A stretch of DNA of 64,000 nt from Verrucomicrobiia bacterium (lineage in GTDB: Bacteria > Verrucomicrobiota > Verrucomicrobiia > Limisphaerales > UBA9464). Positions within the stretch are counted from its first letter, which is position 1. Every line of letters starts with the position of its first letter. A model generated the notes under the pieces. That model had not been told where the DNA came from. It made no database searches and saw nothing but the letters and a program-made list of their open reading frames with translations. The position numbers and the translations under genes were made by a program. Below are positions 9,622-19,700 of this stretch, piece after piece. The stretch spans positions 40,287 to 104,286 of the forward strand of contig JAHCBB010000016.1 in the NCBI GenBank assembly GCA_019634635.1, written 5' to 3'.

Positions 9622-9745
9622 GGCGTATGTCCCCAAAAGGCATTGGAAATGCTGGCGAGTCCATGAAAAAGCGGGGTTCCCCCGGCAAAACGGCACCGTC
9701 CCCGGCTGGCTTGACTGGGACTGCGGTCGTTGCCATTCAAGTTTC

Positions 9746-10267
9746 GTGAAGGCTGTGGTTGCGGGTGTTGCCTCGCTGACCGTGATGCTGTTTGCGTACG
9801 TGGAGGTTGTGCTGACCTGGCCGCTCCCCGGGTGGCTCTATCTGGGAACGGCCATCGGGTTTGCAATCGCCTTGTTTGACGGGAGCGCGCCTCGAAGGCG
9901 CGTGCTTCCGATGGCGGCCTTCGCGGGAATATTGGCGTTGTTGCATGCGGTCCCGTGGACGTCCCGGAAGCCATTCTTGAAGGATCTCGGGCGCATCCGC
10001 CCGGGCATGACCGAGGCGGAAGTGCGCAGGATCATGGGCCGGTACCTAGAGGGGACTGGGTGGTCCTCCCCTTCCGGGGATTCCGGGACCCTCACGCTGC
10101 TCGACAGCGGAGGAAGTCTGGCTGTTGGCGTCAGCCCCCAAGGCGAGCTCGCGCTTCAGGAATCCCTGGTTTTCCGGCACTCCAATTCCCCCCGGTTCAA
10201 TTCGGACTGGGGCATCCTGACCATGCAGGGAGGGCGGGTGAGAGGGGTGCGCTTCAGTCCGGATTGA
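9746..10267 (+). CDS. Small membrane protein with a BamE/SmpA-like motif
   Basis: The predicted product is about 173 aa from a GTG at 9746; the frame is open from 9614 but those codons overlap the divergent gene. Two or three hydrophobic helices occupy the first 70 residues. A short RIRPGMTEAEVRRIMG motif follows, typical of the SmpA/OmlA/BamE-like fold in which a helix after a PGM turn packs on a sheet. I do not recognise the family as a whole. The 3' end overlaps the convergent rlmN gene by 14 nt. Confidence 0.55.
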   Translation: MKAVVAGVASLTVMLFAYVEVVLTWPLPGWLYLGTAIGFAIALFDGSAPRRRVLPMAAFAGILALLHAVPWTSRKPFLKDLGRIRPGMTEAEVRRIMGRYLEGTGWSSPSGDSGTLTLLDSGGSLAVGVSPQGELALQESLVFRHSNSPRFNSDWGILTMQGGRVRGVRFSPD

Positions 10268-11399
10268 TGGCGGCGGGCTGTCCAGCGACCGATCTGTCCG
10301 GCTGCGTCGCCGGTTCCAGGTGGCCGGTCCGGCTTCGAGTACCCCTCAACTGGCCGCAGCCGGCATCGACGTCAATGCCGCGAAACTGGCGAAGCGTGCA
10401 GGGAATGCCGGCATGGCGAATGACGCTGTGAAAGGCTTCGGCCGCCGATGCTGCAGCCGTCCGGCCTGCGAAACCGTCGGTCGGATTCAGCGGGATGAGG
10501 TTCAGGTGCGCGTTCAGCCCCCGGAGCAGTTCGCAGATCCGCCGGGCGTGTTCGGGGGTGTCATTGCGGCCGGCGATCAGGGTCCAGGAGAAGAGAATGC
10601 GGCGCCCGGTCCGTGCGCCGTAGTGGCGGCAGGCCTCCAGCAGTTCGGCCAGCGGCCAGCGGCGGTTGGCCGGGACCAACGCAGCGCGTTCTTCATCCGA
10701 GGCGCCGTGCAGGCTCACGGCAAGACGATAGGGTTGGGGTTCCTCCGCCAGCCTTCGGATGCCCGGGACGACGCCGACGGTGCTGATCGAAATCCGGGAC
10801 GGTCCGAGGTTGAGCCCGCGCCGGTCGCATGCGATGCGCAGGGCCTGGATCACGGCCTCGTAGTTCTGGAGCGGTTCGCCCATGCCCATCAGCACCAGGT
10901 TTCGCAGGCCGGGTGTGCCCTCTCCCTGCAACAGCCGCCGGGCCTCGTGCACCTGGGCGACGAGTTCTCCGGCGCGCAGGTTGCGGACGAACCCCATCTG
11001 GCCGGTGGCGCAGAAAACGCACCCCATGGCACAGCCCGCCTGCGTGCTGATACAGGCCGTGGTCCGGCCTGGATAGCCCATCAGGACCGTCTCGACTTCC
11101 TGTCCGTCTGAAAGGCGGACCAGCAATTTGCGCGTGCGCCCGTCGGTGCTGGTGATGCGTTGGCGCACCGACGGGACGGGAAGGGTCCCCGGCGCGCCCA
11201 GACAGGATTCGAGCCAGCGCTGCACAGGGCCGTGCAGGGGTGTCGGCCCGGAGGCCCCGGCGGGGAGGTCCCTGTGAAGTCTCCGCCAAACCGGCAGCGC
11301 ATGGGCCTTGCGGAGGCCGGCGGCAACGAGGCGTTCCTGCAGCTGGTCAAATTCCAGATCCAGCAGGGATTCACGGAGCACTGAGGGGTCGGAAATCAT
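10254..11399 (-). CDS. rlmN: 23S rRNA (adenine2503-C2)-methyltransferase RlmN
   Basis: The predicted product is 381 aa. The radical SAM cluster motif CAMGCVFC lies in the middle, preceded by the RlmN/Cfr signature ACISTQAGC and followed by LVLMGMGEPLQNY, ISISTVGVVPGI and the LAVSLH block. The catalytic cysteine appears near the C-terminus in a DVDAGCGQL segment. The enzyme methylates A2503 of 23S rRNA and A37 of some tRNAs. The frame runs far upstream, antisense to the DUF885 gene, but similarity begins at the ATG at 11399. Confidence 0.93.
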   Translation of the reverse strand: MISDPSVLRESLLDLEFDQLQERLVAAGLRKAHALPVWRRLHRDLPAGASGPTPLHGPVQRWLESCLGAPGTLPVPSVRQRITSTDGRTRKLLVRLSDGQEVETVLMGYPGRTTACISTQAGCAMGCVFCATGQMGFVRNLRAGELVAQVHEARRLLQGEGTPGLRNLVLMGMGEPLQNYEAVIQALRIACDRRGLNLGPSRISISTVGVVPGIRRLAEEPQPYRLAVSLHGASDEERAALVPANRRWPLAELLEACRHYGARTGRRILFSWTLIAGRNDTPEHARRICELLRGLNAHLNLIPLNPTDGFAGRTAAASAAEAFHSVIRHAGIPCTLRQFRGIDVDAGCGQLRGTRSRTGHLEPATQPDRSVAGQPAAINPD

Positions 11400-11525
11400 G
11401 GGCGCCCGCCGACGCACCCTGAAGCGACCGCGAATCCCATTCAACGGCAAGTGTCCCGTCGTTTTCTTCCGCCCCCTGCCGCCCCCTGACTTGACCTCGT
11501 CTGCCACCCCGCTTCTTGTTGCTTC

Positions 11526-13349
11526 ATGTTGCGGGCGGTGGCAATCGCGGCGGGACTGGCCGCAGGAGTCTTTGGGTTCACGGCGACTCCCGCGGCCTCC
11601 GGCGCTTTCGACGCCGCATTTGAGGCGCTGATGCCGCCCCGGGGTCCGACCAATTCCGCGGAGCGTCTCCGGGCGCTCTATGACCTCAGCTGGCGCCATC
11701 GGTTGTTTGAAAACCCGGAGATGGCCACCGCGGTGGGGCACCCGGGGCTCAATCATCGGTGGTCGGACCTGTCGGAGGAGGCCTTTGCCCGTCGTCGTCG
11801 CGAGGCGTCGCGTCCGTTGCGTATCCTGGCAACCGTGGATCCCGCGACGCTGTCGCCTGACGAGCACCTGTACCGCGACCTGTTTGAACGCCAGGTGCGG
11901 GAGCAGATGGAGGGGGACCGGTTTCCCGAGGAACTGCTTGCGATCAATCAGATGTGGGGCCCCCAGCAGGAGATCGCTCAGATTTTCTCGGTAATGCCGC
12001 TGCGGACCCGCCGTGACGCAGACGACTATCTGGCGCGACTTCACGGGATTGCGCCCCGGCTCGTCGCCACAGAGGCGCTGCTGCGGCGCGGGCTGGAGCG
12101 GGGCATCACGCCGCCGCGAATCACGCTGCGTGATGTGCCCCAACAGGTGTTGAACAACGTCCCCGAGGATCCGGACCGCAGTCCGCTCCTGCGTCCGCTG
12201 CTGGCGGGCGCCGGGGCGATTCCCGGGCTGGAGGCGGAGTCCCTCCTGGCTGCGGCGCGCTCGGTGTTCACGAACGCGGTGGATCCCGGATTCCGCGCGC
12301 TGCACCGGTTTCTCGTGGAGGACTATCTGCCGCGAGCCCGGGAGACCACGGCGGCGACCCTGCTGCCCGATGGGGTGGACTGGTACGGTTTCCGGGTGCG
12401 GCAGTACACCACCACGCGGATGACGCCGGCCGAGATCCACGAACTGGGGGTGTCCGAGGTGCGCCGGATCCGGGCGGAGATGGATCGGATCATCGAGCAG
12501 TCGGGCTTCCGGGGATCGTACGCGGAGTTCCTCGAATTCCTGAGAACCGATCCGCAGTTCTATTTCGAGCGGGGTTCGGAATTGCTGGCGGGATATCGCG
12601 ACATTGCCAAGCGCGTGGACCTTGCACTGCCCGGATTGTTTGGGCGCCTGCCCCGGCTGCCGTACGGCGTCCTCCCGATTCCCAGTCATGCCGAGCAGTC
12701 GCAGACCACGGCCTACTATCAGCCGGGCGCGGCCGGTTTCGGACGGCCCGGCGTGTTTTATGCCAACACCTACGCGTTGAACATGCGTCCCAAATGGGAG
12801 ATGGAGGCGCTGACCATTCACGAGGCGGTTCCCGGACATCACCTGCAGATCGCCCTCGCGCAGGAATTGGAGGACGTGCCCGAGTTCCAGAAGCACGCCG
12901 GCGTGACCGCCTTTGTGGAGGGCTGGGCGCTGTATTCGGAGCGTCTCGGACCGGCACTGGGGATGTACACCGATCCCTACTCCAGGTTTGGCCAGCTCAC
13001 CTACGAAATGTGGCGCGCGATCCGGCTCGTCGTGGACACGGGCATGCATGCCCTCGGCTGGACCCGCGAAGAGGCGATCGAGTTCTTCAGGTCGCACTCC
13101 GGCAAGACGGGGCATGACATCGTGGTGGAAGTGGACCGCTACCTCGTCTGGCCGGGCCAGGCGCTCGCCTACAAGATCGGGGAGTTGAAGATCCGTGAAC
13201 TTCGCGACCATGCGGAGCGCGCTTTGGGCGACCGGTTTGATGTCCGGGCTTTTCATGACGCCCTCCTGGGTCGCGGGGCCCTGCCCCTGGAAATACTGGA
13301 GCCCAGGATGCGCGCGTGGGTCGCGGACCAGATGGCGTCCGAACCGTGA
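11526..13349 (+). CDS. DUF885 family secreted metalloprotein (M-peptidase-like)
   Basis: The predicted product is 607 aa. The N-terminus has a signal peptide (hydrophobic run ending in an ASG region). The DUF885 core shows the zinc-peptidase-like motif HEAVPGHHLQ near residue 435, followed by FVEGWALYSE and a conserved GQLTYEMWRAIRLVVDTGMH block. Members are annotated as putative carboxypeptidases or dipeptidases, and the HExxxH-type pattern supports metal binding; the substrate is unknown. It is divergent from rlmN, with about 125 nt between them. Confidence 0.88.
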   Translation: MLRAVAIAAGLAAGVFGFTATPAASGAFDAAFEALMPPRGPTNSAERLRALYDLSWRHRLFENPEMATAVGHPGLNHRWSDLSEEAFARRRREASRPLRILATVDPATLSPDEHLYRDLFERQVREQMEGDRFPEELLAINQMWGPQQEIAQIFSVMPLRTRRDADDYLARLHGIAPRLVATEALLRRGLERGITPPRITLRDVPQQVLNNVPEDPDRSPLLRPLLAGAGAIPGLEAESLLAAARSVFTNAVDPGFRALHRFLVEDYLPRARETTAATLLPDGVDWYGFRVRQYTTTRMTPAEIHELGVSEVRRIRAEMDRIIEQSGFRGSYAEFLEFLRTDPQFYFERGSELLAGYRDIAKRVDLALPGLFGRLPRLPYGVLPIPSHAEQSQTTAYYQPGAAGFGRPGVFYANTYALNMRPKWEMEALTIHEAVPGHHLQIALAQELEDVPEFQKHAGVTAFVEGWALYSERLGPALGMYTDPYSRFGQLTYEMWRAIRLVVDTGMHALGWTREEAIEFFRSHSGKTGHDIVVEVDRYLVWPGQALAYKIGELKIRELRDHAERALGDRFDVRAFHDALLGRGALPLEILEPRMRAWVADQMASEP

Positions 13350-13409
13350 CGGCGCTTCGGGGTGGTGGGGGATTGCGCCGCAGATTTCGAGGCCTGACGA
13401 CGCCCAGGG

Positions 13410-14087
13410 TCAGTGCCGGGTCTTCGCGAGGGCCAGAACGAGGCGGCTGGCGATCAACAGCGCGGTAATCAGCAGCAGCAGTCCGCTCCCCTGGGAAATC
13501 CGGCACAACGTTGCGGATGAGAAGCGTCCGTGCCCCCGGGAGACGGCGGCGCTGAGCCCGGCGAACCAGGTGCAGCCCGCCACCGCCACCCCGGCGCAGA
13601 ACAGCAGTTTGCAGGGCAGGGAGGGGCGAAGCACCTCGTGGGCGACCAGGGAGCCGGTGATGCCGATCCACAGCAGCAGCACGCCCGGATTTGCGAGGAC
13701 CCGCACGAACCCGGTCCAGAATGCCGTGTGCGGGTGCAATTTCTCCTCCACCAGGTGCTCCAGTCGTTCCAGCTCCGGCGCGACCTCCAGGCGGCCGGCG
13801 CGCAGGTACTTCACCCCGAGCCAGAGCACGAGCAGGAAGCTGACCAGTTCCATGGAGGCCCGGACGACCGGGCGTTGGAACAGTTCGGCGAACCCGGCGA
13901 AGGCCAGGCCGCAGTACAGGACCTCCATGCTGGTCGCCCCCAGGGCGATCAGCAGGCCGCGCAGGAAGCCACGCTGGGCGCTTTCGTTGACGACGGTGAT
14001 GTTGATCGGGCCGCCGAGGGCGGCGGTGATCAGGCCGGCGCCCAGGCCCACCGCACCGGAGATGATCCAATCCTGCCAGGCCGTCAT
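13410..14087 (-). CDS. LysE/RhtB family translocator
   Basis: The predicted product is 225 aa. Six hydrophobic segments match the LysE fold: a first helix with GLITAALGGPINI (the conserved G-P-x-N region), a second after RGFLRGLLIALGA, and further helices to the C-terminus. The family exports amino acids and related small molecules through the inner membrane. The loop between helices 3 and 4 carries a charged APELERLEHLVEEKL stretch. It is the last gene of a minus-strand run cdsZ-psd-pssA-lysE, 29 nt after pssA. Confidence 0.8.
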   Translation of the reverse strand: MTAWQDWIISGAVGLGAGLITAALGGPINITVVNESAQRGFLRGLLIALGATSMEVLYCGLAFAGFAELFQRPVVRASMELVSFLLVLWLGVKYLRAGRLEVAPELERLEHLVEEKLHPHTAFWTGFVRVLANPGVLLLWIGITGSLVAHEVLRPSLPCKLLFCAGVAVAGCTWFAGLSAAVSRGHGRFSSATLCRISQGSGLLLLITALLIASRLVLALAKTRH

Positions 14088-14116
14088 GAGGACTTGGGTC
14101 CGATCCGCCGGTGGGA

Positions 14117-15004
14117 TCACTGGCCGCCAGCCTCGTCCGCAGCCTCTTCGTCGTCGGGATCGTCGTCCACTTCGATCTCCCGTTGGAGGCGGCGGGAGAT
14201 GAAGGGCCGGATGAATCCGTAGAGGAGGTACCCCACGAACAGGATGGGGGCGGTGACCGGCAGAATTTTCTTCCAGAGGATGACCAGCATCCCGATGAAC
14301 ATCGCGATGATCAGGGACTTGGTGAACGGATGCTGGGTCCGCCAGTTGATGGTCTTGAAGGTGGGGTACTTGACCCGGCTGACCATCATGGCCGACAGGA
14401 AAACGAGGAGCATTGGCAGCGCAAACCGCCACATGCCAAACCGGAAGTCCTTCTCGTCCCACCACAACATGAGGAGGGTCAGGGAAGCCACCACGCCGGC
14501 TGCCGCGGGGATTGGGAATCCGATGAAGTATTTGCCCCCGCCGGTCCCCGCCGCTGCGGCGAGGCAGTTGAACCGGGCCAGGCGGAAGGCGCCGCAGATC
14601 ACATAGAGCGAGGCGATGAACCAGCCCACCTCCGGATGGAGCCGGAACACATCCCGCAGCACGATGCGGTGCACCAGAAATGCGGGGGCGACCCCGAAGC
14701 TGACGATGTCCGCCAGGGAGTCGAACTCCCGACCGAACGGCGATTCCGAGCCACCCATGCGCGCCACGCGACCGTCGAGCAGATCAAAGATGCAGGCCAG
14801 CAGGATGTAGAACAGCGACGCCTTGATGGCCGCCGCATACCCGGGATTCGCCAAATCGGCCTCAACGATCCGGGTCAGCGCCAGGAAGCCGCAAAACAGG
14901 TTTGCAGCCGTGAACAGGTTGGGCAGCAGGTAGATCTTGAGGCGGCCGTCCTCCCCGTCTGCGGGCCTCAGGCCGCCGGTCGGCGTGGGGTTCTCGGAGG
15001 TCAT
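14117..15004 (-). CDS. pssA: CDP-diacylglycerol-serine O-phosphatidyltransferase
   Basis: The predicted product is 295 aa. The CDP-alcohol phosphatidyltransferase signature is visible as DLLDGRVAR followed by GREFDSLAD, matching the D-G-x2-A-R-x8-G-x3-D-x3-D pattern. Several transmembrane helices follow, and an acidic tail closes the protein. It makes phosphatidylserine from CDP-DAG and serine in the inner membrane. The ATG at 15004 lies 7 nt after the stop of psd, so the two enzymes that make phosphatidylethanolamine are co-transcribed. Confidence 0.92.
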   Translation of the reverse strand: MTSENPTPTGGLRPADGEDGRLKIYLLPNLFTAANLFCGFLALTRIVEADLANPGYAAAIKASLFYILLACIFDLLDGRVARMGGSESPFGREFDSLADIVSFGVAPAFLVHRIVLRDVFRLHPEVGWFIASLYVICGAFRLARFNCLAAAAGTGGGKYFIGFPIPAAAGVVASLTLLMLWWDEKDFRFGMWRFALPMLLVFLSAMMVSRVKYPTFKTINWRTQHPFTKSLIIAMFIGMLVILWKKILPVTAPILFVGYLLYGFIRPFISRRLQREIEVDDDPDDEEAADEAGGQ

Positions 15005-15011
15005 GGAACAA

Positions 15012-15722
15012 TCACGCAAGGCGGGCGACGATGGTTTCGCCTCCGACGACCCGCTGGCCGGTTTGCACCCGGAGTTCCGCGGAGGGCGGCAGATACAAGT
15101 CCACCCGGGACCCGAACTGGATGAGCGAAACCCGCTCTCCCCGGGCGACGGACCCGCCGGCGGCGACCCAGGGCACGATGCGCCGTGCGATCAGCCCGGC
15201 GATCAACCGCACGCCCACCCGGGTGTCCGTGGGGTCGGCGGTCCGCAGTCCGATCAGGACGTTTTCGTTGTGGGCGGCGGATTCCGTCTTGAGGGCGTTG
15301 AGAAACCGCCCGGGATGATGGCGGACGTGAAACACCTGACCTGCGACCGGGGCCTGCTGCACGTGCACGTCGAACACCGAGAGAAAGATGGAGATCCGTC
15401 GGCACCGCCCCTGCATGACCTCCGGTTCGTCCAGTTCGTCCACGACGTCCACGAGACCGTGGGCCGGGGCGACCACGAGTCCGGCGCCGTCGGGAACCCG
15501 TGGATTGGGGTCCCGGAAAAACCACAGGGTGAACAGGGCGGCCAGAAGCCCGAGGAACGCGGCGAGAGCGCCTGCAAGGAAGCTCCGTGGCCACGCCAGC
15601 GAAAGAAAACCCGAGAGGAAAATCGCGACCAGAACGATGCGCGCGACCATGGACGCCGCGGCGCCGAGTGCCCTGCCCTGATGCTTCACGGGGCGGGACG
15701 GTACGGCTCCGGGTGGCGCCAA
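15012..15722 (-). CDS. psd: Phosphatidylserine decarboxylase proenzyme (short form)
   Basis: The predicted product is 236 aa, the length of the short Psd-A type. Two N-terminal hydrophobic helices precede the catalytic domain, with RDPNP at its start, FLSVFDVHVQ in the centre and the self-cleavage motif IQFGSRVDLYLP near the C-terminus; cleavage between G and S creates the pyruvoyl group. It converts phosphatidylserine to phosphatidylethanolamine. It is coupled to pssA downstream. Confidence 0.92.
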   Translation of the reverse strand: MAPPGAVPSRPVKHQGRALGAAASMVARIVLVAIFLSGFLSLAWPRSFLAGALAAFLGLLAALFTLWFFRDPNPRVPDGAGLVVAPAHGLVDVVDELDEPEVMQGRCRRISIFLSVFDVHVQQAPVAGQVFHVRHHPGRFLNALKTESAAHNENVLIGLRTADPTDTRVGVRLIAGLIARRIVPWVAAGGSVARGERVSLIQFGSRVDLYLPPSAELRVQTGQRVVGGETIVARLA

Positions 15723-15756
15723 GGGAAGGAGTTCCGGTGCCTTCGGGGCGGACGGA

Positions 15757-16479
15757 TCATGGCTCCGGCTCCATGTCCCGCGTGTAGTAGAGGATCCGGT
15801 TGCACAACGGGCAGCTCGCGAGCTCCCGCTGGGCCTTGGCCAGCAGGAATGCGTGTTGGGGCAGCTTCATGTGGCATCCACCGCAGATGGCACCCGTGAC
15901 GCCGACCACGCAGCTGTCGCCCCGGGTTTGAAGCAGCCGCTCGTAGCGGGACAGGACGGCGGGCTCCACCGCGGCCGCGAGCCGTCCCCGCTCACCCCCG
16001 ACCGTTTCGAGATCCCGCGCGAGCACCCCGGACCGGGCCAGGAGGTCGGCCAGTTGACGCTCCAGGGCGGCCGTCTCCGTTGCGGCCGCCTTCCTCGCGG
16101 CTTCGAGGTCACGGGACGCGGCGTCCGCCTGCTCCATCAGCACCAGTTCCTGATCCTCCAGGGAACGGATTTCAATCCGTGTGGTGTCCACCTGATGGGC
16201 ATACCGGCGGTACTCGTCATTGCTCTTGGTCTGGGATTGCGCCGCCTCGCATTTGCGGATGAATTCCTCCTTGGAGGCCACCTCGAGTTCGAGCTTTTTG
16301 CGCTCGCTCTCCAGGTGCAGTACCTGCTGCTTGAGGGAATCGGCTGCGGCCGCCAGCCGGGCGATTTTCTCGCGCAGGCGCCGCTCCTGCACCGGAACGT
16401 CGGCGAGTTCGGCTTCCAGGCGGCGCTGCCGCCGGTCTCGATCCTGCAGGACAAGGAGCTGCTCGATGACGGGTAACAT
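15757..16479 (-). CDS. Coiled-coil C4 zinc-ribbon protein (CdsZ-like)
   Basis: The predicted product is 240 aa. Residues 1 to about 180 form an almost continuous coiled coil rich in L, E, R and K. The C-terminus is a zinc ribbon with two cysteine pairs, CGGCHMKLP and CPLCNRIL. This architecture defines the DUF164/zf-RING_7 family; the chlamydial member CdsZ is a cytoplasmic protein linked to type III secretion, but most members have no assigned role. It is the first gene of the minus-strand run that continues with psd, pssA and lysE. Confidence 0.8.
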   Translation of the reverse strand: MLPVIEQLLVLQDRDRRQRRLEAELADVPVQERRLREKIARLAAAADSLKQQVLHLESERKKLELEVASKEEFIRKCEAAQSQTKSNDEYRRYAHQVDTTRIEIRSLEDQELVLMEQADAASRDLEAARKAAATETAALERQLADLLARSGVLARDLETVGGERGRLAAAVEPAVLSRYERLLQTRGDSCVVGVTGAICGGCHMKLPQHAFLLAKAQRELASCPLCNRILYYTRDMEPEP

Positions 16480-16771
16480 TGGGATCGGACGCTATCGGGC
16501 GTCCGGCAGCAGGGTCAACGTTCGCGCCGGGCAACCCGCGAATATTCCGCCCTGCCAGTAACCGGCTTCCGTCTGGGCATAAGCCAGATTTGTGCGGAGT
16601 TTGCATTGCACGCCAAAGGAAAATTGAGTAGGTCTCCGGGTGGTTGACGTCCCAATGCCGCCACTGTTGGGATCCGGCCCTGGCCGGGTACCTGCGGTGA
16701 GGCGATCCGGGCAGCTGAGGATGGTCCATTAGGCCGACCCAAACGCCCGGAAGCTTGATGTCAGGCCACGC

Positions 16772-19700
16772 ATGAACCCAGTTAAGTCCCCGCTGCTCCT
16801 CGCCCTGCTGTTGCTCTGGATTTCGCCACTCCATGGCCAGCGTGTCGTCCCGCGATTGTTGCCCGAGGTGGCCTCGTCATCGGGCCTGTACCGGTTGACC
16901 AACGCCTTCCCGTCGCTGGCGTTGGATCCCGGAATCGTCGGTTTCGCGGTGCCTCCCGGCCGGACCAACGAGTTGTACTACTACGACCGGCCCGGCCGGA
17001 TTTTCGTCATCACCAACTTTCAGGCGCCGACGCGCACGATGTTCCTGAATCTCACGGATCTCAACCGCGCCACCGGCGACGGTGGATTGCTCGGGCTGAC
17101 GTTCCACCCGAATTACGCGCAGAACCGCTCGTTCTTCGTCTTTTATTCCCCCACGAACACCACGACGCGCAAGATGTACAACCGGCTCTCCCGGTTTGAG
17201 GCCAACCCGACCCGTCCGCTGGAGGCGTTGCGTGCGTCCGAACAGGTCCTATTCGACCTCGAAGACGAGTCGTCCATCCTTCACAACGGCGGTGACCTCC
17301 ATTTTGGTCCGGATGGCTACCTGTACGTGACGATGGGTGACGAAGGTGAGCAGGACGACACACTGGAAAACAGCCAGCGCATTGACAAGGATCTCTTCTC
17401 TTCGCTGTTGCGGATTGACGTGGATTCCCGGCCCGGAAGTCTTCCGCCCAACCCCCATCCGGCGGTCAAGGGAGGCTATCGGATCCCGCCGGACAATCCG
17501 TACATCGGCGCCACGTCGTTCAACGGGCTTCCGGTGGACCCCGCCCGGGTCCGCACGGAGTTCTGGGCCGTCGGACTTCGGAGCCCGCACCGGATGTGCT
17601 TTGATCCGCTGACCGGAGAGATCTACCTGGGGGACGTCGGCGGAAACCGCGTCGAGGAAATCAACCGGATCGAGCGTGGGGGCAACTATGGCTGGGTCCA
17701 TTTCGAGGGGAACCTCAGGAGCCTGACCCACCCGGTGCTGCCGGAGGCCGCGGACTTCAAACCGCCGGTGCACTCCTACGGTCGCACCGGGATCAACCCG
17801 GATTTCGAAGGCAGGGCCGCCATCGGTGGGTTGGTGTACCGCGGGACCCGCTATCCCGAGCTCAATGGGAAATACGTGTTTGGTGACTTCATCTCGAAGC
17901 ACATCTGGGCGATTCAATTTCAGCCGGGTGGCACCTATTCCATCGAGCGTCTGCTGTCCGCCGAGGCGGGCCCCACCACGTTTGGTCTGGATCCGGCGAC
18001 CGGGGAAATCCTGATCGCCAGCACGGCCGTCAACTATGGGATCAGCCGCCTGGTGCGAAATCCCAACGTGGTCCTGCCGTCGTTTCCGCCGACCCTGAGT
18101 GCGGTCGGTGCCTTCGCCAACCTCGCGACCCGGGGTGTCCGCACGGGAATCCAGCCCTACGAAGTGGCCGCCCCCTTCTGGTCTGACTACGCCATCAAAA
18201 AGCGCTGGTTTTTCTTCCAGGATGCAACCAGCAAGATCAGCCGCAGCGCGTCCGATGTCTGGACCTTTCCGACCGGCACCGTGTGGATGAAGCACTTTGA
18301 TCTCGAAATGGTTCGGGGCCAGGCGCAGTCGAGTCGCCCGATCGAGACCCGCTTCATCGTCAAGACTTCGGACGGGGTCTACGGGCTGTCCTACCGGTGG
18401 CGGTCCGACGGGTCCGATGCCGATCTGGTGCCCGAGTCGGGCACGAACGTGGTCTTCCAGGTCAGCGAGAACGGAGTGGTCCGGAACCAGACCTGGCGGT
18501 ATCCGTCCCACTCGGAGTGCCTGAGCTGCCACAACCAGGCCGCGGGCGGGGTCTTGGGGTTCAGCACCCAGCAGTTGAATCGCGCGGTGAACCACAACGG
18601 GGCCTCCGTGAACCAGTTGACGCTGCTTAGCGACCTGGGCGCGTTTGCGCAGCCGTTCACAAGCACGGGGGGGCTGCCGCGCCTGGTGCCGACGGATGAT
18701 GCGTCGGCTTCGATCGAGCATCGGTTCAAATCCTACCTGGATGCGAACTGTGCCTATTGCCACCAGCCCAACGGGCCCGGACGGGGCAGTTGGGACGGCC
18801 GGTTCCGGACGCCGACGGACCTGTCGGGTCTGCTGGATGGCCCGGTGTTTGACGACCTCGGGATTCCCGGTGCGGGGCTCATCCGCCTGCGGAACACCAA
18901 CGCCTCGGTGTTGTTCAGGCGCGTATCCGAGATGGGGGTCCACCACATGCCTCCCATCGGAACCTTTGAGGCCTACCCCGCGGGGATTCAGGTGATCCGG
19001 GAATTCATTGAAAGTTACACGCCGACCTATCGCACGCTCTGGCAGATCGGGGCCCGGGCTGTCGGGAGTGAGGTTCCGTGGGATGAGTTCAGCCCCCAGA
19101 ACAACATCAACGATGTACCTCCGGGCCGTGTGACCCGGCTTCCTGGGGACCCCCAGTACGACGCGGCCACCAATCCGGGGCAGGACAGCGACTTCTATTT
19201 TGCCGGGACCTATCCGCCGGGATTCAACGAGGCGGTCTCGGGTTTCTCCGTGCCCAATGACGAACCCGCCAAGGCTTGGGAACGTGCCATGACGCTTGGG
19301 GACCGGACCAACCGGGCGCACTTTGTCATCGGCAGGCCCCAGGCGTCTCCGGGCGCACGGTTTCGCCTGACGTTTCGGCTGATGGGCGGGGGCTCGTCGA
19401 AGGGGGGCGTGACCATTCCCGGCTTTGCCGCCCACGATGTCGTGGTTCGGTTCCGGAACGCGGAGCTTGCCGAGACGATTCTTTACTCCAGCCGGGTCAC
19501 CCAGGTCGTGGAGCCGGTGATTGATTTCTTGGCTGCGGATGTTCAGGCGCTGAGCGGTCCGAACACCATTGAGTTTGTGAGGACGGGCCCCGCCGAGCCC
19601 GGCGTTTCGTACTGGATCAGCTTTGATTACGTGAAGATCGAATCGTTCCCGGTGACGAACTCGGCGCCCGTTCTTCCCGCATTTTCGCAGATGTCGGTGG

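Noticed and set aside
10254..13256. A 1000-codon minus-strand frame covering rlmN and the DUF885 gene
   Set aside because: Only the part from 11399 to 10254 resembles a protein (RlmN); the rest is antisense to the DUF885 gene, which has clear family motifs.
17249..19435. A 728-codon minus-strand frame opposite the giant secreted protein
   Set aside because: Shadow frame in high-GC coding DNA, rich in R, P and G with no domain.
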